Source of the DNA: Verrucomicrobiales bacterium
Lineage (GTDB): Bacteria > Verrucomicrobiota > Verrucomicrobiia > Limisphaerales > UBA11320
Reading direction: 5' to 3'
Length of the DNA stretch: 51,942 nt
NCBI GenBank assembly: GCA_016793885.1
Contig: JAEUHE010000118.1
Span: 1 to 51,942 of the forward strand
A program made the translations under genes and the position numbers. Positions 16,653-24,872 of the stretch are shown in pieces; position 1 is the first letter of the stretch; every line of letters begins with the position of its first letter. Under the pieces are notes generated by a model, which did not search any database, had not been told where the DNA came from, and worked only from the letters and a program-made list of their open reading frames with translations.

Positions 16653-17060
16653 ATGAACGTTGAACTCGTTGAACAGGCGTCGATTGCCACCTTGCAGGGA
16701 TTAAAGCCCTTCCCCGAGATCGTGGGAATGCTGGTCGAGGCGGGGGTGGAGTATTACCAGGTCGATTATGTCGGGCGGCGGAAAACCTTTTACAGCGCCA
16801 GCGGGGAGACCGTGGTGACGACCATCGACTACGAAGGACTGCCTCCAGTTCACGAGGTCTTCGATCCAGCCGCCTTGCGAGCAGATATCTTGGATAGCCA
16901 GCGAAACGGGCAGAGGTACCTGGAGTTCACGAGGCGTGCGATGGAAGCCGGAGTTCAAGGCTACTTTGCCTTCCTGCGTGGCAAGCGGGTCACCTACTTT
17001 GGGCGCCAGGGTGATCAGCACACCGAGTGGTTTCCTGGATCCGCACCCAGCTCCCGCTAA
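16653..17060 (+). CDS. DUF1398 (YbcV-like) family protein
   Basis: A 135-aa soluble protein of the DUF1398 family, whose E. coli member is YbcV. Typical features are the early GLKPFPEIVGMLVEAGVEYY, the YVGRRKTFYSASGETVV strand and the central VHEVFDPAALRADILDSQR. Length is usual for the family (about 130 aa). The biochemical role is unknown. The gene follows the ECF sigma factor by 156 bp and has its own copy of the presumed sigma-dependent promoter, so it is the best candidate target of that factor. No signal peptide or metal motif is seen. Confidence 0.8.
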   Translation: MNVELVEQASIATLQGLKPFPEIVGMLVEAGVEYYQVDYVGRRKTFYSASGETVVTTIDYEGLPPVHEVFDPAALRADILDSQRNGQRYLEFTRRAMEAGVQGYFAFLRGKRVTYFGRQGDQHTEWFPGSAPSSR

Positions 17061-17137
17061 CGGGAACCGCGATCTGAGTACGCGTGGGATGAATCCCATC
17101 CATGAGCGTTCCACGAGGTATCCTTCGGAGCCGGCCT

Positions 17138-17183
17138 CCCGTACGGATTATTTCATACGTACGTAAGGAATAATCCGTACGGG
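17138..17183. repeat. Perfect 15-bp inverted repeat
   Basis: CCCGTACGGATTATT (17138-17152) and AATAATCCGTACGGG (17169-17183) enclose a 16-bp loop that itself contains the palindrome TACGTACGTA. It lies about 80 bp after the DUF1398 stop. The stem is too mixed in composition, with no T-run, for an ordinary terminator. It could be the ends of a miniature element or a protein-binding palindrome. Confidence 0.7.
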
Positions 17184-17357
17184 GGAGTGCCTAATCTATA
17201 GGAATCACCGAAATTATGGGATTCCGTCGGTGTTTTTAGGAGTTCCCCCGGATAAGGAGTAGGAGCCATTCATGGCAGCTTCAAGGGAACCACCAGCGGA
17301 TCGGCTCTTTTCCGCAGGAAAGATATCTAGCAGGCACTTCGTAGGAGGGGGGGGCTC

Positions 17358-17813
17358 TATGGAGTTGACCGCGAAGCGGTCCGATTAGGCTTATAGTTCC
17401 AATTTCCAGCAGCCTTCTGCCGCTTTGGTCCCTCCAGCGTAGCGGGGATCCCCCTCCGGGGGTGCTGAAAAGCTGTAGAGGGCTACACCACTCCAAACGC
17501 TTCGCGAGGAATGGGGCACATATGGAGTTGACCGCGAAGCGGTCCGATGAGGTTTATAGTTCCAATGTCCGGTAGCCCTCTGCCGCTTTGGTCCACCCAG
17601 CGTAGCGGGGATCCCCCTCCGGGGGTGCCGAAAAGCTGTAGAGGGCTACAGCACTCCAAACGCTTCGCGAGGAATGGCGGACATATGGAGTTGACCGCGA
17701 AGCGGTCCGATGAGGTTTATAGTTCCAATGTCCGGCAGGCCTCTGCCGCTTTGGTCCCTCCAGCGTAGCTGGAATCCCCTCCGGGGCGTGCCGAAAAGCC
17801 GTAGAGGGCCACG
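17358..17813. repeat. 163-bp tandem repeat array, nearly three copies
   Basis: Copies begin with TATGGAGTTGACCGCGAAGC at 17358, 17521 and 17684, a constant period of 163 bp; the last copy stops near 17813. Each unit holds a GACCGC-GAA-GCGGTC hairpin, a CCCCC-TCC-GGGGG type hairpin and the stretch GCCGCTTTGGTCC. Copies differ by scattered substitutions. Short open frames cross the units in step but look meaningless. There are no spacers between units, so this is not CRISPR. The array ends about 55 bp before the GTG of the next gene. Confidence 0.85.
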
Positions 17814-17867
17814 AATCACCGCCATCCCACGCTTGCTCTTGGGTCGTTTCTCTGCGATAAGATCAGC

Positions 17868-20165
17868 GTGAGAAATCGTGTAAACTGGATTGGGTCATTC
17901 TGTCTCGCTCTCGGTAGTTTGCTGACGTTCGGCTGGGCTGTTCAAGTGGAGGCCGCGGATCCTGAGGCACTCCGATTAAAACCGCCGGTGCGGCAGGGAA
18001 CGCAGCTGTTGCTCGAGTGGAGCGGCGGCATTCCTCCCTTCCAGCTGGAGCAGAGCTCGAGCGTTGCTGGCCCGTGGCTGGCTGTTGGGTCGGCCACCAC
18101 CAATGCCTCCACCCAAGTTCCGGCCTCGCAGCCGAAACAGTTCTTCCGGGTCGCTTCCGGCGACACGTCGACGGACCCGAGTGGGGAGTCGATCCAAGCT
18201 ACATTGGATGCCTTGGCGGCGTACGCAAACTCGGTTCCCGCCACCAACCGTCAAGAGTGGCAGACCAATATCCTAGCCTTTCTCAGAGGCCGATCCGACA
18301 TCAATAGCTCGGGGTCGACTCCCGATGGGATCTGGGCACTGACCAAGGATGGGATCCCCTTGGCCTTTTGGAATAATCGTCGGCCTGATCCGTTCGATCC
18401 GGAAGATCAAGTCCCCCAGATCCAGTTGGCCGGCACCGAAACTCCGGGAAAGAACCTGGCTCGGTTCGCCACGACGGTCGGGGCTGGATTCACGCTGGCT
18501 GGTCCACGCTTGGCTCGGCAGTTGGCCTCGAACGGCTATGTCACAAGTTCCGACAACGGAGCGTTGACCTCGTTGAAAGGCACTCGTAATGAGGCGGTGT
18601 TTTTCTTCAACACGCATGGCGGTCTCTTCCAAGCCCCTCAGTACGATGCTACCGGGAAAGCCATCATTCTTCCCGACGGCTCCCACTCGAGCGTTCCCGT
18701 TTTTGGTCTCTGGACCGACAAACAGGTGAACTTCAACAAGGTTGACCCTGATTTTTCGGTGGCCGAGTTCAAACAAGAGTTTCGAGCCAAACGATTGGGG
18801 ATCGTTCTCGCAGCGGCTTTCTACACTCCGGACTCACAAGGCAACCTCACAGTACCCGTCAATCAGTGGCGTTTTGGAATCACGGATGCGTGGGTGAGGA
18901 AGTATTTGAAGTATCCCAAGGAGAATCACGCCAGCATTTGGATTGCGGCTTGCCAGAGCGGTTCAGCTGCGGCGGCTTCAATGCGAAGCGCTTTCCAGGA
19001 GGTGGGGGCTGAAATGGTGTCGAGCTGGACTCAGAATATCGACGGCGCATCGGTGGCGAACGCGACCATGTTTTTGTTCGACCGCCTGCTGGGCGCGAAT
19101 CGATTCGTTCCACCAGCCACTCCGCAGCGTCCCTTCGACTATGAGAAGTCGTGGACGGAATTGCGATCGCGCGGATTGCATCGCTACCCAACTGTCGATG
19201 ATAAAGGCCTGGCCACCACGACGGAGATTGTTTTCCAGGGGGCGGCTGGCGATGAGGCTTTCGGAGTTTTTGCACCCTCGATCGAATACTGCTTAGTCGA
19301 CGAATCGGAGAATAAAGTGCATTTGAAGGGCTTGTTTGGAAAGCCTCCTGCAGCGGACCAGCAGGTGATGATCGGTGGTACGTCGGCTGCGATCAGTTCA
19401 TGGGACTATCGCGAGATCATCTGCTCGCTGGCGGAATCGGGCGCCGGCTCGGCGGGCGATGTTCAGGTGATTGCCCGTGGTCATAAGAGCAATGTCCGTC
19501 GGATCAGCCGATGGATCGTTCACGCGACTTATAAGATGACCGAACCCAAGACCCCGCATGAGATCAACGGCACGTGGAGCCTCGTGTTTCGGGCGGATGT
19601 GGGAGAGTATCGAAAAGAACCGGGGAATGTATTTATTCGTCCTACGCGCTATGCCAGCGCCGCTCGGGTGTCGGATGTGCAAATGAAAGCCACCGGTGTG
19701 GAGTCACATCCCTGCGACAGGAGCAGCAGCGAGAAGATCACCTGGCTGGGCTCTGATTCCATCCCAACCCAGGATCCAAACTCTGCTGGCATGACCATCG
19801 CGATCCTCGGACTCGACACCGCGGCCAACATCGGCAGCCTGGGCGTCACCTTTGGGATTCGTGATGTGGACAATTTCCCACTCAAGGTTAAGGTGGAACC
19901 CTGCGATGCACCGGCGATGGACTTCGCCCTCGCCCCGGCGCCGACCGGACCGGTGGCGATCTCCGAGCCATTGTTGTTTGGCTGGTCGCTGGAGGAGACC
20001 TATCCCGATGGTTCGCGTATTCTGTTTCCCCTGCCAGGGGGGTCATTCTTCTTCGGATCCGATTGGGCGGTCAACCAGGGCAATGCTCAAAGCGAGATGG
20101 ACTCCGGAATGCAATGGAGCGCCGCTGCAGCCGAGTTCCCGCCTGACCCTCAGGCGGCCAGGTGA
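17868..20165 (+). CDS. Secreted protein with possible caspase-like fold (His250/Cys362)
   Basis: A 765-aa exported protein with a signal peptide (about residues 1-30, ending VEAA). Residues 33-95 form a small beta domain of the type ending FFRV. The central part (about 150-460) has two motifs in the order and context of clan CD (caspase-like) peptidases: AVFFFNTHGG, with His250 after a hydrophobic strand, and IWIAACQSGSA, with Cys362 after a second strand. The C-terminal 300 residues are beta-rich and unrecognised. If active, it would be an extracellular Cys-dependent protease. The two motifs are seen; the fold is inferred. The start is a GTG at 17868, chosen because it begins the signal peptide; there is no strong ribosome site. 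It has no operon partner; the DUF1579-like gene follows 230 bp later. Confidence 0.65.
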   Translation: MRNRVNWIGSFCLALGSLLTFGWAVQVEAADPEALRLKPPVRQGTQLLLEWSGGIPPFQLEQSSSVAGPWLAVGSATTNASTQVPASQPKQFFRVASGDTSTDPSGESIQATLDALAAYANSVPATNRQEWQTNILAFLRGRSDINSSGSTPDGIWALTKDGIPLAFWNNRRPDPFDPEDQVPQIQLAGTETPGKNLARFATTVGAGFTLAGPRLARQLASNGYVTSSDNGALTSLKGTRNEAVFFFNTHGGLFQAPQYDATGKAIILPDGSHSSVPVFGLWTDKQVNFNKVDPDFSVAEFKQEFRAKRLGIVLAAAFYTPDSQGNLTVPVNQWRFGITDAWVRKYLKYPKENHASIWIAACQSGSAAAASMRSAFQEVGAEMVSSWTQNIDGASVANATMFLFDRLLGANRFVPPATPQRPFDYEKSWTELRSRGLHRYPTVDDKGLATTTEIVFQGAAGDEAFGVFAPSIEYCLVDESENKVHLKGLFGKPPAADQQVMIGGTSAAISSWDYREIICSLAESGAGSAGDVQVIARGHKSNVRRISRWIVHATYKMTEPKTPHEINGTWSLVFRADVGEYRKEPGNVFIRPTRYASAARVSDVQMKATGVESHPCDRSSSEKITWLGSDSIPTQDPNSAGMTIAILGLDTAANIGSLGVTFGIRDVDNFPLKVKVEPCDAPAMDFALAPAPTGPVAISEPLLFGWSLEETYPDGSRILFPLPGGSFFFGSDWAVNQGNAQSEMDSGMQWSAAAAEFPPDPQAAR

Positions 20166-20395
20166 TCGGTGGGGTGGGACGAGTGACGAGTGACGAGTTG
20201 CGGACACCCGTCCCCGGACGACTGGTCTAGTCCCCATCGCGGGTTGCGCGTGGATCGGCCAACACCCCCAAATCCACGGTCGATCCCTACCTGTTGGCTC
20301 GATGTGTCCTCCGAGGGGATCTCCGTTCGTCATGTTGATGAGCCGCGGTCGTTAGACCGGGCTCCTGCAAACAACATAACGAGACAAAACGACCC
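20166..20395. other. Intergenic spacer with short tandem repeat
   Basis: It holds a short 9-bp direct repeat (GACGAGTGA, about 20178-20198). The promoter of the DUF1579-like gene is expected here, but no clear motif is seen. Confidence 0.4.
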
Positions 20396-20920
20396 ATGAA
20401 ATTGAAGATGATCGCTTTGGTTACGAGCCTGTTCCTCACTTCGCTAGCACCTGTTCAGGCGGGTGATGCGCCCAAACCTGTTCCGGCGTCAGCGGAGTTT
20501 GAACGCATGAAGTCCCTGGTCGGCACCTGGAAGGGAACGATGGACATGGGGCAGGGCCCTATTGAACTGGTGCAAGAATACCGACTCCTGGCGGGCGGCA
20601 GTGTGCTGGAGGAAAAAGTCTTTGTGGGAACTCCCAACGAGATGACAACGATGTATTACGACAAGAAGGGCAAGCTCGCTTTGACCCATTATTGCACCTT
20701 CGGCAATCGGCCTGGAATGGTGCTGAAGTCCGCCGACGCCAAGACCTTCAAATTCGCCTTCGATGAATCGTGTGGCATCAATGTGAAGAAGGAGTCCCAT
20801 ATGCACTCGTTGACGCTGACCTTCCAGGATGCCGACACCATCACCTCGAGTTGCAAGGCCTTCATGGATGGCAAGGAAATGCCGGAACATCCCACCGTGA
20901 TGAAACGCGTGAAACGTTGA
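20396..20920 (+). CDS. Secreted DUF1579-like protein
   Basis: A 174-aa exported protein with a signal peptide (about residues 1-22, LVTSLFLTSLAPVQAG). The mature part begins with a KSLVGTWKGTMDMGQGP motif that resembles the first strand of DUF1579 and related lipocalin-like barrels. It continues with ELVQEYRLLAGGSVLEEKVF and a late DTITSSCKAFMDGKE strand. Such proteins are small beta-barrels of unknown function, possibly binding lipids or other hydrophobic ligands. The ATG at 20396 starts the signal peptide. The gene stands alone between the caspase-like gene and a leftward series of genes. Confidence 0.75.
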   Translation: MKLKMIALVTSLFLTSLAPVQAGDAPKPVPASAEFERMKSLVGTWKGTMDMGQGPIELVQEYRLLAGGSVLEEKVFVGTPNEMTTMYYDKKGKLALTHYCTFGNRPGMVLKSADAKTFKFAFDESCGINVKKESHMHSLTLTFQDADTITSSCKAFMDGKEMPEHPTVMKRVKR

Positions 20921-21033
20921 TCCACTGAGGGCGCCTGGCATTGAACTCACAAACGGCGCTGGCTGTCGGTCTGTTAATGGGAAAGGGAATGAACCCGGTT
21001 GCGGTGGTGGTCGATGGTCTGCCGACGGAACGC

Positions 21034-21736
21034 TTATTGCGGAACGATCCGGAAGAATCGCTGAGCCTCGAGCTTATCGAACTCCCCCTGGTAGTCCATA
21101 AGTCCGAAGGAATCAAATTGGTTAGTCACCACTGGCCGCCAATGGTTGAATGGCCCTGTGACATTGGTGGAGGTGTGCAGCACATACCTCCCGGCCGGCG
21201 TTCCCCCGACAGCCCCGACCGTCAGAGCTGAACCCGTGATGACCGGACGGCAGAGCGTCAATCCAGTCTGGATACCTTCCGCCACGATTCGATAAAGCCC
21301 TGTCCCGGTGTGTCCCCCATAGGATCCATCACCGACCAGAACCGTGAACTGCCCTGCGGAGGTCGTCACCCAAGCCAGTTGAGCTGACGCGACCCCCGCT
21401 GAAGAGGTCTCGTCCACCAAAATCCCCTCCGGACTATAGACTCGAATCCAGGGATAGTAGTTGTTGGTGGCCGTGAGGCTGCGGATTGTGAGTGTGATGA
21501 GGTCCCCCTTGCACGCGAGGAACGTCCACGGATCGACATCCCCGTAGGAGGTGAACGCGTCGTGATTGGTTCCCGCGAGCGTGAGTGCAGCCGTTTTCGT
21601 AGTCGAGCCCTACAATCGGATGGGTTACCGTGCTAACCACACCTCCAGGGCGTCGGGATGCATCACTGTCATTGACAGCGAACGAATTCAAGAGTGGTAG
21701 ATTGTTATCCGAGAATCGACCGAGAGGGAATAGCAC
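21034..21736 (-). pseudogene. Decayed gene for a secreted protein with PPC-like domain
   Basis: The frame open from 21609 down to the TAA at 21034 encodes a recognisable C-terminal part: GDVDPWTFLACKGDLITL, then YYPWIRVYSPEGILVDE, a glycine-rich strand GTGLYRIVAEG, and an end KLEAQRFFRIVPQ. These are typical of bacterial pre-peptidase C-terminal-like beta domains and of secreted proteins in this group. No start codon lies near the beginning; an in-frame TAG (21610-21612) closes it upstream. A different frame (21736 down to about 21590) continues the upstream sequence, so a frameshift near 21600 is likely. Most of the original gene is missing. It lies just downstream of the TANGO2-like gene. 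Confidence 0.6.
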
Positions 21737-21743
21737 CTGAGTG

Positions 21744-22472
21744 CTAGTGATGATTCAGGGCTAGATGGACGGCTGGCGTGGGGAGCGTGCAGCAGGGAGG
21801 ACCTGCGGTGTATCTCATGCATGCCTTGCGACTCTGGACCGTGACTTCGGTAAAGCTGACCGTGGCTGCGTCATCGCGATGCATGCAGGTGGAGTACGGG
21901 CCACGCTCCGGACGATGCGAGCGATGGAGACGTCGGATCCAATCGAGCTGCCCGGCCGAGTTCTGGCGCAGGGCGTCATGGAAGCTGCGACCTCGAACTC
22001 GCTGGGCACCCGGCTCATCGAAGCCGGAGGAAATCCAGGTCTTGCTCTGCCAGCTATGGCTGAGTCGCTTTAATCGGTTCAGATCCCAGCGCCATTCCAG
22101 CACCCGGCACCGAGCTGGAAAGATCCCGATCAGTCGGAAGGGGCCCATTCGGTGGAGCGGCAGTGCTGCCAGCACGCTGTCGGCTTCGGCGATGGAATCC
22201 ACGGCCAGAGTTCGTCGCACCACTTCGCCCCGGCTCACGGCCGATCTAGGCATGCCGGTTTTGATGGCATACCAGTTGACCAAGGCGAAGGTGATTCCGA
22301 CGTCATTGACCCCAACCCAGGTTCCGCCGGTCGGTTCGCAGGGGAACAGAGCCGTCCGGCTATTCAGGTCGTGTTTGGCGGGAGGCAGCGCCGTCGCGCG
22401 GGTGAGCTGCTCGTCGCGGTTCATGCCGAGCGCGTAGCCTGCGCGGCGAGCGATGAAAGTGACCGTGCACAT
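21744..22472 (-). CDS. TANGO2/NRDE family protein
   Basis: A 242-aa cytosolic protein of the NRDE (TANGO2) family, predicted to share the N-terminal nucleophile hydrolase fold. It begins MCTVTF, with Cys2 at the position expected for the nucleophile, followed by GYALGMNRDEQLTRATALPP, which holds the family-naming NRDE. The strand TGGTWVGVNDVGITFALVN also matches. Eukaryotic TANGO2 is linked to Golgi organisation and heme or lipid handling; the bacterial role is unknown. It follows the DedA/ATP-grasp gene by 9 bp and is the last intact gene of the leftward operon. The C-terminal end (KACMRYTAGPPCC...) looks less conserved. Confidence 0.85.
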   Translation of the reverse strand: MCTVTFIARRAGYALGMNRDEQLTRATALPPAKHDLNSRTALFPCEPTGGTWVGVNDVGITFALVNWYAIKTGMPRSAVSRGEVVRRTLAVDSIAEADSVLAALPLHRMGPFRLIGIFPARCRVLEWRWDLNRLKRLSHSWQSKTWISSGFDEPGAQRVRGRSFHDALRQNSAGQLDWIRRLHRSHRPERGPYSTCMHRDDAATVSFTEVTVQSRKACMRYTAGPPCCTLPTPAVHLALNHH

Positions 22473-22481
22473 GCGGGTAAC

Positions 22482-24143
22482 TTAGTCTGCCACGGGGTAG
22501 GTGGCCACGCGGGCTGCGTTTTCGCGCCACTTGTGCCACAGGGTGGCGAGGTCCGTCGGAGGGGTGCCCAGACGTCGATTGGCCGCCCCGATCGAAAAAA
22601 CGAGGTCCCATTGCCGAAACAGGGTTCGATACACCGAGCGGAGCGAATTGCGGGCGTCGTAGATCACGGTGGCTTCCGAAGAGGCGCCGTTCAGCTCGAT
22701 AATGCTGAAGTTCCGTCCGGCGCGGAGATCATCGGCAGAGGCGTAACGGATGTCGTAGCGGCCGATGAAGAACCCATCGATGCTCTGAGAGATCGTGTCG
22801 ATGCGCCGTTCGAGAGGCTCCGACCACAAATGGGCCCCGTTCCGAAAGATGCAACCTTGGGCGTGGTTGCCGGCCTCCACCAGCTTCAGCGACTGCCCCG
22901 GGGCCAGGATCTCGGAGCGCCGAGGCCCCAGCTTCTTGAGGTAGGTGTCGGCAATCAAACGGGCTCGTTCATCCCGCCAGATCAGTTCCTCCACGGTGAG
23001 CCGGCCATCGCCGGTCACGCACGGGAAGAGTTTTTCGGTGATGGCGAGAATGTGTCCCTGGCTCTCCCCGGGCATGCGATAGTAGAAGACCCCGACCTCC
23101 TCGGGGCCGGGCGCGTAACGCTGAACGATGAAGGGCGCCGACGTCCGTTGCAGGCAGTCCATCGCTTGCTCCCGGGTGCGGATGAGCTTTACCCCGGCAC
23201 CGCGCTGGCCCATGTCGGGCTTGAGAATGAATGGGAGGCTGAGGTTGTGCTCGGAGCAAAGCTGATCTAGCGAGGCTAGGCGGTCAGAGGCGTTGCTGCC
23301 CGCGAGGAGGTAGGCATCGGCAGTGAATTCGGGACAGGTTCGCTGCAGGTCCCGCAGCGTCGCCATCTTGGATTCGCCCACGAATCCTCCGGAGAAAATG
23401 CCCGGGTTGGCAGCCGTGGGAACGGTGAAACCGCGATGGCGGATCGCGAGCCGCAGGTAGTTCAGGACCACCGGAAGATAGAACAGCCAGGCTGGCCAAA
23501 ACTCCCAATGCATCCAGCGGTGAAGAGTGCTGCGGAGTCGGCGTCGGACATCGCGTTGAGCCAACTTCATGGCGACGCGAATCGCGAGCAGCAACGCGAT
23601 GGCCCCCGCCACGATGGACACGCGCTGCGAGCCGAGCTGTTCTAGCCAACTCAAGAGATCGGGGCCGACCGTGTGTGCCAGGATAAAGATGCCAATGGTC
23701 CACACGGCGACCGCGGTTCCAGTCACCAGCAGGAACCGGCCGAAGGGTAGCCGAAGAAACCCTGCGGCCAGGTAGGTGGGCAGCCGCGTTCCGGGAATGA
23801 AGCGGCTGCTCAGCAGGATCCAAGTGCCTCGTTGGGCGAACCATTGCTCGCTGCGCGCCACGGCGGCTGGATCCAGGCACTTCCTGGCCCAGGCACTTTG
23901 CAGGAGAGGACGGCCCACACCCCGCGCCAGCCAGTAGAGCAGGGCGTCTCCAATCCAGATGCCCAGAAAAACCCCCACAAGTCCCGTCTGCCAGTGCAAG
24001 TGGCCGGCGGCGGAAAGCAATGCGGCGCCCACCGTGGGCACGTCCTCTTGTACGAATGTCAAAAGTCCCAGGGTTGCCGCCTGGACCACGGGCGTCCACT
24101 CGTGAAAGCCCAGTGGAAGCGCAAACGGTGGGGCAGCCGTCAT
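22482..24143 (-). CDS. DedA membrane domain fused to ATP-grasp ligase-like domain
   Basis: A 553-aa two-part protein. Residues about 20-215 form a DedA/SNARE-associated membrane domain with several hydrophobic helices, an acidic start FVQEDVPTVGAALL and the signature SRFIPGTRLPTYLAAGF. Residues about 245-540 resemble an ATP-grasp enzyme: FILKPDMGQRGAGV (nucleotide loop with Lys), IVQRYAPGPEEVGVFYY, FFIGRYDIRYA, and IIELNGASSE with the metal-binding Glu and Asn. DedA proteins are linked to membrane lipid flipping and proton-dependent homeostasis; ATP-grasp enzymes make carboxylate-amine or -thiol bonds. The fusion suggests a membrane-tethered ligase that modifies an envelope component. Its ATG overlaps the DinB-like stop (ATGA), and the TANGO2-like gene follows at 9 bp. 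The substrate is unknown. Confidence 0.85.
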   Translation of the reverse strand: MTAAPPFALPLGFHEWTPVVQAATLGLLTFVQEDVPTVGAALLSAAGHLHWQTGLVGVFLGIWIGDALLYWLARGVGRPLLQSAWARKCLDPAAVARSEQWFAQRGTWILLSSRFIPGTRLPTYLAAGFLRLPFGRFLLVTGTAVAVWTIGIFILAHTVGPDLLSWLEQLGSQRVSIVAGAIALLLAIRVAMKLAQRDVRRRLRSTLHRWMHWEFWPAWLFYLPVVLNYLRLAIRHRGFTVPTAANPGIFSGGFVGESKMATLRDLQRTCPEFTADAYLLAGSNASDRLASLDQLCSEHNLSLPFILKPDMGQRGAGVKLIRTREQAMDCLQRTSAPFIVQRYAPGPEEVGVFYYRMPGESQGHILAITEKLFPCVTGDGRLTVEELIWRDERARLIADTYLKKLGPRRSEILAPGQSLKLVEAGNHAQGCIFRNGAHLWSEPLERRIDTISQSIDGFFIGRYDIRYASADDLRAGRNFSIIELNGASSEATVIYDARNSLRSVYRTLFRQWDLVFSIGAANRRLGTPPTDLATLWHKWRENAARVATYPVAD

Positions 24144-24727
24144 TGGCGGGCTTCCTGGGAATGATGGTAGGCCAGGGTCGAGGGCGCGATTCCGAAGCGA
24201 TCCGGCAGGGAGGCCTCCATGAGCCGTGCCATGATTGAGATCAAGGCATAGTGGTGGATGGCATGAGCGATGGCGTAGACCAGTTCCCGGCTAAATGTGG
24301 AGCGGGTGACGGGCGATTCCCCGGGAACGTAGCTGACCTGGCAGCGAGCCCATACCGGGTCCTGTAGTCGCTGGGGAGGGATGGAATCGAGCGCGGCGCA
24401 GATTTCCTGAGTTCGGAGCAGCGCCAATTCCTTCTGCGTTTCGATTCGGACATCCCGTTCCCGAAGGTCATAGTCCACCACCGACAGGTGGAGGCTTTTG
24501 AGCAGGCTGGTGAAGTGATCCAAGCAATGTCGGTAATGCGCCCCGATGGAACCGTTGGCGGCCTGGGGAATCCGCTGCACATAGCGCTCCTGGGGCAGCG
24601 TGCGCAGCAGCTCCTCCCCTTGGGCTAGAATTGCCAGCGCCGCATCCACCAATCTTCGTCCATCCTGATCCAGGTTATCGTCGGCGCAGGACGATTGGGT
24701 GGTCTTACTTAAGAAAGTTTCAGGCAT
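24140..24727 (-). CDS. DinB-like four-helix metal-binding protein
   Basis: A 195-aa cytosolic protein resembling the DinB/YfiT-type four-helix bundle family. The expected histidines are present: HYRHCLDHF in the second helix and AHAIHHYALI in the last, the usual metal triad. Members are metal-dependent enzymes such as thiol transferases, or act in stress responses. I chose the ATG at 24727 (METFLSKTTQ-type start, after Asp) because longer frames run into the OPT transporter gene. It overlaps the DedA/ATP-grasp gene by 4 bp (ATGA), so the two are coupled. The gap to the transporter upstream is 145 bp. Confidence 0.75.
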   Translation of the reverse strand: MPETFLSKTTQSSCADDNLDQDGRRLVDAALAILAQGEELLRTLPQERYVQRIPQAANGSIGAHYRHCLDHFTSLLKSLHLSVVDYDLRERDVRIETQKELALLRTQEICAALDSIPPQRLQDPVWARCQVSYVPGESPVTRSTFSRELVYAIAHAIHHYALISIMARLMEASLPDRFGIAPSTLAYHHSQEARQ

Positions 24728-24872
24728 GTCAGTTTCTACTTGGACGGGATGCTTCCATGACTTTGGGGAGGTTGCAAGGCCGCCGAGGTTTTCATCTGTT
24801 TTTTGAAGTATAGTCGGACCGGTGGCTGGAACCTTACATCTGCGAGACACGTTTTGGTCCTGCAGTCGGACC

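Noticed and set aside
17358..17813. CRISPR array
   Set aside because: Units are 163 bp, directly abutting, without spacers, and no cas genes are present.
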